From assembly GCA_000473305.1 (NCBI GenBank), contig CP006772.1, forward strand, positions 930,001 to 994,000: a stretch of 64,000 nucleotides of DNA, in the 5' to 3' direction. The DNA comes from Bacteroidales bacterium CF (GTDB lineage: Bacteria > Bacteroidota > Bacteroidia > Bacteroidales > UBA932). Each line of letters begins with the position of its first letter. Positions within the stretch are counted from its first letter, which is position 1. Both the position numbers and the translations under genes were made by a program. Under the pieces are notes generated by a model. It saw only the letters and a program-made list of their open reading frames with translations. It did no database searches and was not told the DNA's origin. Shown here one piece after another: positions 36,794-45,255 of the stretch.

Positions 36794-37848
36794 TGAAGAT
36801 TATTGGGCTGATGTCCGGGACCTCGCTGGATGGACTGGATATATGTTTTGCAGAGTTCGGACACGACAACGGAAAATGGAACTACAGGATCCTGAAAGCC
36901 GAATCGCGGGAATATTCACAGGATATAAAGGAAAAACTTGCGACAGCACAGAACATGTGCGCTCTTGATTATGCACTGTTCAATTCTGACTACGGCATCC
37001 TTTTGGGTTCTATGGTAAAGGAGTTTATGGACAAAAACGGAGTTGTTCCGGATTATATTGCATCTCACGGCCATACAATTTTCCATCAACCATCAAAAAG
37101 GTTTACTGCACAGATAGGCTCAGGAGCAGGAATTGCAGCAGAGACAGGAGTTGATACCATCTGTGACTTCAGGACAACGGATGTTGCCCTGTATGGTCAA
37201 GGAGCGCCATTGGTGCCGGTAGGTGACAGGAATCTTTTTTCTGAATACACTTACTGTCTGAATCTCGGTGGTTTTTCGAATATCTCCTTTGATGAAGGGG
37301 TTGAGAGAATAGCATATGACATATCACCTGTCAATTACGTTCTAAATTACTATACAAGGACAATAGGTCTTGAATATGACAAAGACGGAGAGATTGCCGG
37401 AACAGGGAGTGTTTGCAATCAATTGTTGGAAAAACTGAATAATTTGCCGTTTTATACACAACAGGGACCGAAATCTCTCGGAAGAGAGTGGGTTGAAGAG
37501 GTCGTAATACCGGAGATTGACTCCTTCAACTTGCCGTTGAAGGATACTCTTGCAACTTTCTGTGAACATGTGGCGTGTCAGATTGCAGGACACATCAGAG
37601 GCGGAAAGGTTTTATTGACAGGAGGCGGGGCATTCAACAAATACCTTGTTGAGAGAATGCGTTACAGGGCACCTCAAAGCGAAATCATCGTTCCGGATGC
37701 CATGACTGTGAATTTTAAAGAGGCTCTGATTTTTGCCTTTTTAGGGGCTTTATATGTGTCTGATATTCCAAATTGTCTCTCATCCGTAACCGGAGCCAAG
37801 TACGATTGTATAGGAGGTGCTATGTATAAAGCAGGAAAACATAATTAA
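36790..37848 (+). CDS. anmK: Anhydro-N-acetylmuramic acid kinase
   Basis: A 352-residue sugar kinase of cell-wall recycling that opens and phosphorylates anhydro-MurNAc to MurNAc-6-phosphate. The N-terminal GLMSGTSLDGLD is the family signature, followed by ASHGHTIFHQP, DFRTTDVALYGQGAPLVPVGD and a late LLTGGGAFN ATP-binding segment. The start is the ATG at 36790, within the last 7-bp repeat unit; a GTG one codon earlier is also possible. It is immediately downstream of dnaJ and may share its transcript. Confidence 0.93.
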   Translation: MVKIIGLMSGTSLDGLDICFAEFGHDNGKWNYRILKAESREYSQDIKEKLATAQNMCALDYALFNSDYGILLGSMVKEFMDKNGVVPDYIASHGHTIFHQPSKRFTAQIGSGAGIAAETGVDTICDFRTTDVALYGQGAPLVPVGDRNLFSEYTYCLNLGGFSNISFDEGVERIAYDISPVNYVLNYYTRTIGLEYDKDGEIAGTGSVCNQLLEKLNNLPFYTQQGPKSLGREWVEEVVIPEIDSFNLPLKDTLATFCEHVACQIAGHIRGGKVLLTGGGAFNKYLVERMRYRAPQSEIIVPDAMTVNFKEALIFAFLGALYVSDIPNCLSSVTGAKYDCIGGAMYKAGKHN

Positions 37849-37850
37849 TT

Positions 37851-37880
37851 TTGTTAAATTAGAATTAATTCATACATTTG
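37851..37880 (+). promoter_or_regulatory. Promoter for rplS
   Basis: TTG (37851-37853), 19 bp, TACATTTG (37873-37880). This is an exact fit to the Bacteroidota consensus, just past the anmK stop. The predicted leader is about 70 nt, which could hold regulatory structure for the ribosomal protein gene. Confidence 0.7.
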
Positions 37881-37955
37881 CAGTCCAAATTTTACAAGCA
37901 ACCGCTTACAAGAACACAGGTGTCTGTAATGTTGCGCAAACAACACATTGAAGAA

Positions 37956-38330
37956 ATGGATTTAATTAAAATTGCAGAACAGGCATTTGCTACTGAAGCA
38001 AAAGAGTTTCCTTCTTTCAAGGCAGGTGACACAATCACTGTTACTTACAAGATCAAAGAGGAAAACAAAGAGCGTCTCCAGAAATATCGCGGAGTAGTTA
38101 TTCAGAGAAAAGGCACCGGCTCGACCGAGACTTTCACAGTCAGGAAGATGTCAAACGGCGTGGGTGTTGAAAGAATATTTCCTATCACATCACCTTTCAT
38201 TGAAGCAATAGAACTCAATAAACGCGGTAAGGTACGCAGGGCGAGAATCTTCTACATCCGTGCACTCACAGGTAAGAAGGCTCGTATCAAAGAGAGAAAA
38301 TATAACGTTGTAAAAGATTTGGAAGCTTAA
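37956..38330 (+). CDS. rplS: 50S ribosomal protein L19
   Basis: A 124-residue ribosomal protein. The start is the ATG at 37956 ([11 protein letters not shown]), since the 26-codon upstream frame extension overlaps the leader. Conserved [25 protein letters not shown] (in parts), [10 protein letters not shown] and AKIxKIKERKYN-like tail [11 protein letters not shown] are recognised. It sits at the 30S-50S interface. It is followed at once by tRNA-Arg. Confidence 0.96.
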   Translation: MDLIKIAEQAFATEAKEFPSFKAGDTITVTYKIKEENKERLQKYRGVVIQRKGTGSTETFTVRKMSNGVGVERIFPITSPFIEAIELNKRGKVRRARIFYIRALTGKKARIKERKYNVVKDLEA

Positions 38331-38345
38331 TTAAGCTTTCATTCC

Positions 38346-38419
38346 GGCCCCGTAGCTCAACTGAATAGAGTATCTGACTACGGATCAGACGGTTACAGGT
38401 TTGAATCCTGTCGGGGTCA
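38346..38419 (+). tRNA. tRNA-Arg (ACG)
   Basis: 74 nt with acceptor stem GGCCCCG/CGGGGTC, D arm, anticodon stem TCTGA/TCAGA with loop CTACGGA (anticodon ACG), and a TTTGAAT T-loop. Discriminator A; CCA is not encoded. It probably shares the rplS transcript, 15 bp downstream. Confidence 0.93.
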
Positions 38420-38436
38420 CTTAATCGATCAAATGC

Positions 38437-38466
38437 AAAAACAGCTCATTCCGGGCTGTTTTTTTA
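38437..38466 (+). terminator. Terminator after rplS/tRNA-Arg
   Basis: CAGCTC pairs with GGGCTG (one G-U pair) around ATTCC, preceded by A residues that extend the stem and followed by seven T residues. Confidence 0.85.
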
Positions 38467-38508
38467 TTGTGATATATTTATTAAATTGCACTAAAGTATT
38501 TTAAATCA

Positions 38509-38724
38509 ATGAAAAGAATTACATTGTTCTTTATAATAAGATTGGTAATAGCCTATGCTTTCTTTGTTTTAGGATGCAGTGTTCTTGATCAACAGGTTTT
38601 ATTTGAAGTTTTGTTCCCCCATTTTAACAAGGCGCCAGAATCCTCGTTCTTGTTTCTTATGATGTTATTATATATCTCTATACTTTATGTTTTCAAACTC
38701 TATAGGTTTAAGAGAATGAAATGA
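38509..38724 (+). CDS. Small membrane protein, unknown
   Basis: A 71-residue hydrophobic protein with two predicted membrane helices (FFIIRLVIAYAFFVLG near 6-23 and FLFLMMLLYISILYVF near 47-62) separated by a short polar loop, with a basic C terminus (KRMK). No known family recognised. It is flanked by a terminator upstream and a 20-bp-stem hairpin downstream, so it would be a single transcription unit. It could be spurious, though the start region and topology look genuine. Confidence 0.5.
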   Translation: MKRITLFFIIRLVIAYAFFVLGCSVLDQQVLFEVLFPHFNKAPESSFLFLMMLLYISILYVFKLYRFKRMK

Positions 38725-38756
38725 ATAATCACTATTTCGTCCATATTTTTAATAGA

Positions 38757-38799
38757 AATTCCAATCTCAGCAGCAGTGGCTGTTGCTGAGATTGGAATT
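38757..38799. repeat. Near-perfect 20-bp inverted repeat hairpin
   Basis: Left arm 38757-38776 and right arm 38780-38799 pair over 20 bp with one G-T pair and a 3-base loop (TGG). It lies 32 bp after the small membrane gene. No T tract follows on either strand, so it is not a typical terminator. It could be a bidirectional transcript end or a small palindromic repeat element. Confidence 0.8.
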
Positions 38800-38837
38800 G
38801 AATTATAAATGATTAGTTGAACGTATGTGAAAACACG

Positions 38838-38871
38838 AAAGAGATGCCCAAAATATTTTGGACACCTCTTT
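38838..38871 (-). terminator. Terminator of dsbD
   Basis: AAAGAG and CTCTTT flank TG/CA and a central self-complementary CCAAAATATTTTGG, making an interrupted hairpin. On the minus strand it is 25 bp beyond the dsbD stop and is followed by CGTGTTTTC. Moderately convincing. Confidence 0.6.
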
Positions 38872-38895
38872 CTATCAATAAAAGAAACGAAATTT

Positions 38896-41040
38896 CTATT
38901 TAATTTCCGATCCGGATTCCAGGAATTTTATAAAACTCTCAATATCCAGGTCGTAACCTCTCGGTTGAGTGATATGCTGCTCAGTGAAAGGATTCAGTAT
39001 TGCGTAGTAAGGCTGGGCATTTACGTTGAACTTGGTCATGGCAAGATGAGAATTGATCTTACCTATGCTCTTCAATACGCGGCCACTCTCATTGGTAACC
39101 CAATCCTTCTCGTCTGCCTCTTTCTTGTCATCGGCATAAAGAGCAAGCATTACAAACTTCTCCTTAAATAATTTCAACACCCGTGGGTCTGACCATACCC
39201 TTGCCTCCATTTCGCGGCAGTTAACACATCCGTGTCCTGTAAAGTCGACGAATAGTGGTTTCCCTACACTCTTTGCGTAAGCAATGGCTTCGTTATATTC
39301 AAAGAATCCCTGAAGACCATGAGGTAAGTGAAGGAAATCACTGTACTTGGCATTAAATGTCGTTCCCTCATTGTTTGTGGCCTCCACATTCATACCTCCT
39401 GCCTGCTTCTCTTGATAGAGGTTAAAATCCTGTGAATTTAAAGGCGGCATATAACCGGAAAGAGCCTTGAGAGGAGCACCCCACATACCGGGTATCATAT
39501 AGACTACGAAGCTGAATGCAACAATAGACAAAGCCAGACGTCCAACTCCTACATGATCCTTAGGAGAGTCATAGGCAAATCTGATTTTCCCTAAAAGGTA
39601 CAGACCCAATAGAAAGAATACCACTATCCAGATTGCCAGGTAAACCTCTCTGTCGAGTATGCCCCAGTGGTATGTCTGGTCGGCAACGCTGAGGAATTTA
39701 AGACCAAGTGCAACCTCAAGGAATCCAAGTACAACCTTTACTGAGTTGAGCCATCCGCCCGATTTAGGCAGTTCCTTCAGCAATGAAGGTGCAAATGCAA
39801 ATATTGTGAAAGGTAAAGCAAATGCGGTCGAGAATGCCAGCATTGTAATGATTGGCTCCCAGATCTCACCTTGGGTAGATTTAATCAAAATAGTACCTAC
39901 AATCGGGCCGGTACATGAGAAAGAGACAAGCACCAATGTCAGGGCCATGAAGAATACACCTATAAAGCCACCCTTGTCGGATTTGGAGTCAGATTTATTG
40001 ACCATCCAGCTAGGCATTGTTATCTCAAAGGCACCAAAGAATGATGCTGCAAATACCATAAATACAAGGAAGAAAATGATGTTTGGCAGCCAGTGTGTGG
40101 CCAACCAGTTAAAGATATCAGCAGTCACGGCCTCACCACCGGCAAAGTATGTAACGAAAATTATGACAGCAATAGGAACGGTATAAAGAGCAACAATGAA
40201 AAACCCGTATAATGATGCCATCAATTTGCCTTTTGCCTTTGAATTCGACCCGTTGTTTGACTGGCTGTTCTTGAGGAAAAACGATACAGTCATAGGAACC
40301 ATAGGGAAAACACAAGGGGTTAGCAGGGCAACAAATCCCCAGGCAATTGCCTCAAGGATGACGGCCCAAAGAGATTTACTCTCCTCTTTTCCGTCAAAGG
40401 ATGCTACGACATCACCGGCAGGGGCAGGCGCAATTGTATCTTTTACAATGATTGCTTCCGGAGTAGTTTCAGTTACGGCAGAAGCAGGTGTTGTAGCGGG
40501 TACTGCTGTAGTTACACTATTTTTAGCAGCACTTCCGGCAGTGGGTTTTTGAGTTGCGACAGCAGAAGTCGCACCTTTTGCACCGGGAAGCTTTATTGCA
40601 AACTCATATTCGGTTGGCGGCAGGCAGGATCCGTTGTCACAAACCATCCATTCAACATAACCCTTAACTGTTACAGAATCCTTCGAAACAACCTGGATTG
40701 TCTGAGAAAATTGTGCCTTGTTCAGAAAGTAACCGATTTTCATCTGGAACATCTCGTCAAACTCAATCTTTGGCTGGATTAGCATTTTTACACCACCGGC
40801 CTTTTTGTAATAGGTGCTTTCATCAAAATAGAACTGAGTAGGATTAGGTCCATCTGTATATGGCCCGAGGTCATAAAGATGCCAACCCTCTCCAATGGTT
40901 GCATTGAAAATAAGGTCATAAGCATTATTACCACTCTCTTTAATGTCGATCTTCCATTTTACAGGATTCTTCACTTGGGCCGTTAAACTCCCGGCAAGCA
41001 AAAGAAAAAAAATTGTTAATTTGATACCCTTTTTGAACAT
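38896..41040 (-). CDS. dsbD: Thiol:disulfide interchange protein DsbD
   Basis: A 714-residue inner-membrane reductase that carries electrons from cytoplasmic thioredoxin to the periplasm. A signal peptide (LTIFFLLLAGSLTAQ) leads to an N-terminal DsbD-alpha-like domain (to about 150) with CDNGSC. A low-complexity Ala/Thr/Val linker follows. The CcdA-like membrane core of eight helices (about 225-520) has AWGFVALLTPCVFPMVPMT and SFSCTGPIVG cysteines. A C-terminal thioredoxin domain contains the active site GCVNC. It fits periplasmic disulfide control or cytochrome c maturation. Single gene; the terminator is at 38838-38871. Confidence 0.92.
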   Translation of the reverse strand: MFKKGIKLTIFFLLLAGSLTAQVKNPVKWKIDIKESGNNAYDLIFNATIGEGWHLYDLGPYTDGPNPTQFYFDESTYYKKAGGVKMLIQPKIEFDEMFQMKIGYFLNKAQFSQTIQVVSKDSVTVKGYVEWMVCDNGSCLPPTEYEFAIKLPGAKGATSAVATQKPTAGSAAKNSVTTAVPATTPASAVTETTPEAIIVKDTIAPAPAGDVVASFDGKEESKSLWAVILEAIAWGFVALLTPCVFPMVPMTVSFFLKNSQSNNGSNSKAKGKLMASLYGFFIVALYTVPIAVIIFVTYFAGGEAVTADIFNWLATHWLPNIIFFLVFMVFAASFFGAFEITMPSWMVNKSDSKSDKGGFIGVFFMALTLVLVSFSCTGPIVGTILIKSTQGEIWEPIITMLAFSTAFALPFTIFAFAPSLLKELPKSGGWLNSVKVVLGFLEVALGLKFLSVADQTYHWGILDREVYLAIWIVVFFLLGLYLLGKIRFAYDSPKDHVGVGRLALSIVAFSFVVYMIPGMWGAPLKALSGYMPPLNSQDFNLYQEKQAGGMNVEATNNEGTTFNAKYSDFLHLPHGLQGFFEYNEAIAYAKSVGKPLFVDFTGHGCVNCREMEARVWSDPRVLKLFKEKFVMLALYADDKKEADEKDWVTNESGRVLKSIGKINSHLAMTKFNVNAQPYYAILNPFTEQHITQPRGYDLDIESFIKFLESGSEIK

Positions 41041-41346
41041 ATTGTTGTTAATTTATTTCAAATATATATATAATTGATAAAATTCTTAAGTCAGCACTCT
41101 TTTTTTTAACAAATCTACTAATTATTCATATCTATGCGGGATGATTGATTGAGATTGAGACAACACACGCCGGAAAAAGTTTAATACATTATATGACAAA
41201 TCCTCAGTGAGTTCAAACGTTTATGATGCAATATCTCTCGAAATAGTCCCTAATAAATACACTTGAAGAGAGGTTTACCCCAAAACATTTCAGGAAAATT
41301 TTCATTCATGCCGGTAAAGGGGTGGTTTTGCAATTTTGCCGTTCAT
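41041..41346. other. Intergenic region between cls and dsbD
   Basis: A 306-bp AT-rich gap. Near its left end on the minus strand is TATATTTG (41059-41066), a -7 match 18 bp before the dsbD ATG. The remainder shows no gene, tRNA, clean terminator or repeat that I can support. Confidence 0.6.
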
Positions 41347-42747
41347 CTAAAGAAGTGGGCTTAATAGTCTGGCGAAAGCCTCTTTGACCTGGTTTTTGAC
41401 GCTTCGTCTTGCCCATTTTGAACTTGCCAGGGATTTACATCTTTCGGTATCTTTTAAGAATTGAATGTCAATTTGCTCTGTTATTTGACGGTTGTAGATG
41501 ATACTTGTTATTTCAAAATTGTGTTCCAGTGAACGGTTGTCAAAGTTAGCCGATCCAATTATACAGAACTCTCCGTCTATTGATATCACCTTTGAATGGT
41601 TGAACCCTTTGCTGAAGAGATAAACTTTAACGCCGGCCTCAAGCAATTCAGATGCATATGACATTGTACTCCAGTGCCCGAGTACCGTGTCACTTCTCTC
41701 CGGTATCATTATTGAGACTTCCAGACCGGCCAGTGCTGCTATCTTGAGGGCATCAAGGAGAGAGACGTTAGGTGTGAAATAGGGTGTAATGATATATATT
41801 TTCTTCTTGGCATTTGTAATTGCCTGAAAGTAGCATTGCATAATGCTTGCCCAGTCACTGTCAGGTCCGGATGTGATTATCTGTGAATAGACGGGAGCGG
41901 ATATGATTTCAGAACTGTTGTATGTCGGCGGATGAATGGCAGGAAAGTACTTCTTTTTCCTCTTCATCTGTTTGTTGATAATAAAGTATCTGTCGAGGAG
42001 AAAGCTGGATTGGAGGGCCGATACTGATTCTCCAAGGATCTTCATGTGGGTGTCCCTCCACTCCGCATAATTACCACCATTATAATATCTGTCAGCAATA
42101 TTGACTCCACCAAGGAACCCGACAGTGCCGTCAACTACAAGAATCTTCCTGTGATTCCTGTAATTGACCTTAGATGCGAGAGTGAGGAACTTTACAGGGG
42201 CGAAAACAAGCACCTCAATGCCCTCTTTTATCATATCATCAATGAACTCCTCGTTCATTTGCCAACATCCTACATCATCATAAATAACCCTCACTTCGAC
42301 CCCCTCTTTTGCTTTCGATATGAGAAGTGATTTGAAGTTATTGCCCACAATGTCATCAACAATAATGTATGACTGAAGGTGTATGTGTTGCTTGGCATCT
42401 AGAATGCTGTCATACATGGAGTCCAGGGCCTCCTTGCCTGAAAAGAACAACTCCACACTGCTGTTCTGTCCGACAGGGCTATTGTTCCCTTTTAGATTGA
42501 GATTAATAAGCTTTCGGAACTGATGTAGTTCAGTAGGAACAGTTTCAGGATTGTTCTTGAATTGCTTTCTCTGCTTATTGCTCATGAAGCGTCTGTAACG
42601 TTCGTCCCTTACCCCCTTTCTGCTGTATATCTTTGCCTTCCGGAAGTTCTGTCCGAAAAAAAGGTATAGTATAAGCCCGATATATGGGAGAAACAGAATA
42701 ACAACGATCCATGACAGTGATTTGACAGGATCAAGCCTCTTGTACAT
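41347..42747 (-). CDS. cls: Cardiolipin synthase (start uncertain)
   Basis: A phospholipase-D-superfamily membrane enzyme that joins two phosphatidylglycerols into cardiolipin. From the ATG at 42747 it has 466 residues. An N-terminal helix (SLSWIVVILFLPYIGLILYLFFG) is followed by two HKD motifs, HRKILVVDG and HSKVISIDG. Related proteins have an additional membrane helix before this ATG. Here the frame stays open upstream to 42873 and encodes such a helix (ISLILYSVYYLLAIFASARI), yet contains no ATG, GTG or TTG. The true start may be a rare codon such as ATT at 42825, overlapping the end of ubiE. Confidence 0.88.
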   Translation of the reverse strand: MYKRLDPVKSLSWIVVILFLPYIGLILYLFFGQNFRKAKIYSRKGVRDERYRRFMSNKQRKQFKNNPETVPTELHQFRKLINLNLKGNNSPVGQNSSVELFFSGKEALDSMYDSILDAKQHIHLQSYIIVDDIVGNNFKSLLISKAKEGVEVRVIYDDVGCWQMNEEFIDDMIKEGIEVLVFAPVKFLTLASKVNYRNHRKILVVDGTVGFLGGVNIADRYYNGGNYAEWRDTHMKILGESVSALQSSFLLDRYFIINKQMKRKKKYFPAIHPPTYNSSEIISAPVYSQIITSGPDSDWASIMQCYFQAITNAKKKIYIITPYFTPNVSLLDALKIAALAGLEVSIMIPERSDTVLGHWSTMSYASELLEAGVKVYLFSKGFNHSKVISIDGEFCIIGSANFDNRSLEHNFEITSIIYNRQITEQIDIQFLKDTERCKSLASSKWARRSVKNQVKEAFARLLSPLL

Positions 42748-42815
42748 TATTCTGGCAGAAGCGAAAATTGCCAGAAGATAATATACTGAGTAAAGTATGA
42801 GCGATATGATTTCAG

Positions 42816-43532
42816 TTACCCCAATTTTTCCGCAAAATATAAAACTGCAACCCCTCCGGTGAGTGGTTTGAAGTCAATGTTGTTAAATCCTTGTCTCTCT
42901 ATCTCTTTGCAAAATGTCTCGTATTGGGGAAACTCTTTCACAGATTCGGGAAGATACCTGTATGCCCGGGTGTCTTTGGAAATCATTCTTCCTATAACCG
43001 GCAGTATTACAGAAAAATATGTGTTAAAAAGTGTTCTCCATACCCAATTTTTTGGTGTTGCAAACTCCAGAATGGCCAACCTGCCATCTGGTTTAAGAAC
43101 CCTGAATATCTCCTGTAGAGCAATATCCCTGTTTTGAAAATTCCGGATCCCGAAAGAAATCGTAACAGCATCAAAAGATGAGTCTTCAAACGGAAGATTT
43201 TCCGCAGAGCACTCAATATAGTCCGGAATCGGCTGCTCCATTTTTTCAAGCTTTTCACTTTTCTGACGGGCTATTTGAAGCATATTCACAGAAAGATCAG
43301 CTCCAGTTACGGTAAAACCATTCTTATAGAGGGCAATGGTAAGATCGCCGGTGCCACAGGCAAGATCGAGAATGACCTTAGCTGGAGAGCTTTTTAGACC
43401 TCTTACCAGTTTTCTTCTCCACCCCTTGTCAATGCCCAAGGAGAGCAAGTGATTGAGCAAATCATACTTGCCGGCAATTGAGTTAAACATGGCTGAAATC
43501 GCCGAGTGTTCCTTACTCAGTCCTTTTTCCAT
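42816..43532 (-). CDS. ubiE: Demethylmenaquinone/ubiquinone methyltransferase
   Basis: A 238-residue SAM-dependent methyltransferase of menaquinone synthesis. It has IAGKYDLLNHLLSLGIDKGWRRK at the N terminus (split across 17-39), SAM motif LDLACGTGDLTI, FDAVTISFGIRNFQN and the C-terminal GGVAVLYFAEK. It supports a menaquinone-based respiratory chain, which matches the QmoC-like protein. The ATG overlaps the stop of the upstream PurL-like gene (TAATG). Confidence 0.95.
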   Translation of the reverse strand: MEKGLSKEHSAISAMFNSIAGKYDLLNHLLSLGIDKGWRRKLVRGLKSSPAKVILDLACGTGDLTIALYKNGFTVTGADLSVNMLQIARQKSEKLEKMEQPIPDYIECSAENLPFEDSSFDAVTISFGIRNFQNRDIALQEIFRVLKPDGRLAILEFATPKNWVWRTLFNTYFSVILPVIGRMISKDTRAYRYLPESVKEFPQYETFCKEIERQGFNNIDFKPLTGGVAVLYFAEKLG

Positions 43533-44098
43533 TATTCTAAATAGGTGCTGATAAATCCGAACGAAAGGTCATCGAGTCTTAACTCTCCCTTAGTTACATG
43601 ACCCAATAGAGTCAGGCGGACTCCGTTATTAAACATATAATCAACGAACTTGCCCTCCTGTTCTCCTGTAACGCTGACCAATATGGCGGAGTTTGTATCG
43701 TCAAACAGAAAATCTTTTTCCGGAATTTCCGAATCAGATGTTATATCAAATCCGAGTCTCTTTATTGCACAAGCTTCAACCAGCCCGCAGAACAGACCCT
43801 TCTTCATAAGAGGGTGTGCACTTGTCAGCAGTTTGTTCTCCATCGCGTCATAAAGAATCTCAATTATGGAGCTGTTATCTTCCTCCTTTTCAAGATACTC
43901 ACCGAGAAGGTATATAGTGTCGCCTTTTTTGTCAAAATTAATTGGAATCATATGGCCATCTTTTGAGAATTGAGGGTCATACGGATTTTTCCTGTATTTT
44001 GAAATACTCTCCAACAACGCAGTGCTCTCTGATAATATTTCGCTTATCTCCACAAGATCATCAGTGTTTGAAATCTGTCGTTTGAAATTTTCGTTCAT
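43532..44098 (-). CDS. PurL C-terminal-domain-like protein (unknown role)
   Basis: A 188-residue protein that reads like the C-terminal AIR-synthase-related domain of FGAM synthase (PurL) and is otherwise alone. Recognisable are LLTSAHPLMKKGLFCGLVEACA (split), LGFDI, DDTNSAILVSV, and a tail LLGHVTKGELRLDDLSFGFI that closely follows PurL ends in Bacteroidales. The motif SDGGL after the conserved His in PurL is replaced by LMKKGL, so the nucleotide/phosphate loop is altered. It probably is a diverged paralogue rather than an active enzyme. It is coupled to ubiE. Confidence 0.6.
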   Translation of the reverse strand: MNENFKRQISNTDDLVEISEILSESTALLESISKYRKNPYDPQFSKDGHMIPINFDKKGDTIYLLGEYLEKEEDNSSIIEILYDAMENKLLTSAHPLMKKGLFCGLVEACAIKRLGFDITSDSEIPEKDFLFDDTNSAILVSVTGEQEGKFVDYMFNNGVRLTLLGHVTKGELRLDDLSFGFISTYLE

Positions 44099-44166
44099 GG
44101 TGCTATTTATTATTTGACGCTAAGTTACAAATTATTTATAAAATTTTTAAAATTAAAAAAAGGTGC

Positions 44167-44174
44167 TATATTTG
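44167..44174 (+). promoter_or_regulatory. -7 element for tRNA-Leu
   Basis: TATATTTG, full TAnnTTTG match, 16 bp upstream of the tRNA start. The preceding DNA is A-rich with no clear TTG. Confidence 0.5.
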
Positions 44175-44190
44175 CACCCGCAAACCCGCA

Positions 44191-44277
44191 GCCCAGATGG
44201 TGAAATTGGTAGACACGCTACTTTGAGGGGGTAGTGCCGATTACGGTGTGCAAGTTCGAGTCTTGTTCTGGGCACCA
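44191..44277 (+). tRNA. tRNA-Leu (GAG)
   Basis: 87 nt class II tRNA. Acceptor stem GCCCAGA/TCTGGGC, D-loop with AATTGGTAGA, anticodon stem CTACT/GGTAG (one G-U) with loop TTGAGGG (anticodon GAG), a variable arm, T-loop GTTCGAG, and encoded CCA. Confidence 0.93.
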
Positions 44278-44286
44278 AAAAATTAA

Positions 44287-44311
44287 AGCCGTTTAACGAC
44301 GGCTCTTTTTT
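44287..44311 (+). terminator. Terminator after tRNA-Leu
   Basis: AGCCGT pairs with ACGGCT around TTAACG, followed by CTTTTTT. The next gene's ATG begins at 44317, directly after the T tract. Confidence 0.85.
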
Positions 44312-44316
44312 ATTTT

Positions 44317-45255
44317 ATGAAGATAGTATTCCTTGATCAGGCTACAATGGGGGACGATATCTCCTTTAGTCAGTTTGAAGAGTTGGGTGATTATACAGGA
44401 TGGCCCCTTACATCGCCGGAAGAGATTGCAGATCGTATTAGCGATGCCGAGGTGGTAATTGTCAATAAAGTTGTGTTGGGGAAGCGGGAAATCGATTCTG
44501 CACCAAGACTGAGGCTTATTTGTGTGGCTGCAACCGGCACAAATAATATAGATAGCGACTATGCAGCCTCAAAGGGAATTCCTGTAAAAAACGTAAAGGG
44601 CTACTCTACCGAAAGTGTCACTCAGATAACCTTCGCCCAGATTCTGGCTTTATTAAACCATATTCCCTATTTCGACAACTATGTGAAAAGCGGGGAATAC
44701 AGCAGAGGAAAAATGTATTCCAACCTGCAGAGACAGTTCTCTGAATTGTCTACCATGAAATTCGGAATAATAGGGATGGGAGATATCGGACGCAATGTGG
44801 CAAGGATTGCAAGTGCTTTCGGTGCTGAGGTCCAGTACTACTCTACAAGCGGGACAGCTCATTGCAAGGATTATCCAATGGTCACTTTCGAAGAATTGTT
44901 GAACACTTCTGACATTATTTCAATCCACTCTCCGCTCAATGAAAAGACAAAAAATCTTATCACAATGAGAGAGATGAAATTGATGAAAAGTTCTGCATTG
45001 ATAGTTAATCTCGGTAGAGGAGGTATTGTTAACGAGAGAGATCTTGCTACAGCTGTTGATAATGGAATAATTGCAGGTGCGGCAATCGATGTGTTTGAAA
45101 AAGAGCCTCTTCCTGCGGATCATCCATTTCTGCTAATGAATAATCCCGATAGATTATTATTGACTCCTCATGTAGGATGGGCTAGTGTTCAGGCAAGAAC
45201 AAGACTCGCCGGAATGATTGTCGGGAACATCAAATCTATAATCCAGTCTATTTAA
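44317..45255 (+). CDS. D-2-hydroxyacid dehydrogenase, NAD-dependent
   Basis: A 312-residue enzyme of the D-isomer 2-hydroxyacid dehydrogenase family. The NAD fold has GMGDIGRNVA. Catalytic residues are Arg in NLGRGGI, Glu in FEKEPLP and His in TPHVGW. Most similar in tone to hydroxypyruvate/glycerate dehydrogenases, but substrate is not fixed. It begins right after the tRNA-Leu terminator and has no obvious -7 of its own. Its 3' end overlaps the convergent SDR gene by 8 bp. Confidence 0.85.
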   Translation: MKIVFLDQATMGDDISFSQFEELGDYTGWPLTSPEEIADRISDAEVVIVNKVVLGKREIDSAPRLRLICVAATGTNNIDSDYAASKGIPVKNVKGYSTESVTQITFAQILALLNHIPYFDNYVKSGEYSRGKMYSNLQRQFSELSTMKFGIIGMGDIGRNVARIASAFGAEVQYYSTSGTAHCKDYPMVTFEELLNTSDIISIHSPLNEKTKNLITMREMKLMKSSALIVNLGRGGIVNERDLATAVDNGIIAGAAIDVFEKEPLPADHPFLLMNNPDRLLLTPHVGWASVQARTRLAGMIVGNIKSIIQSI

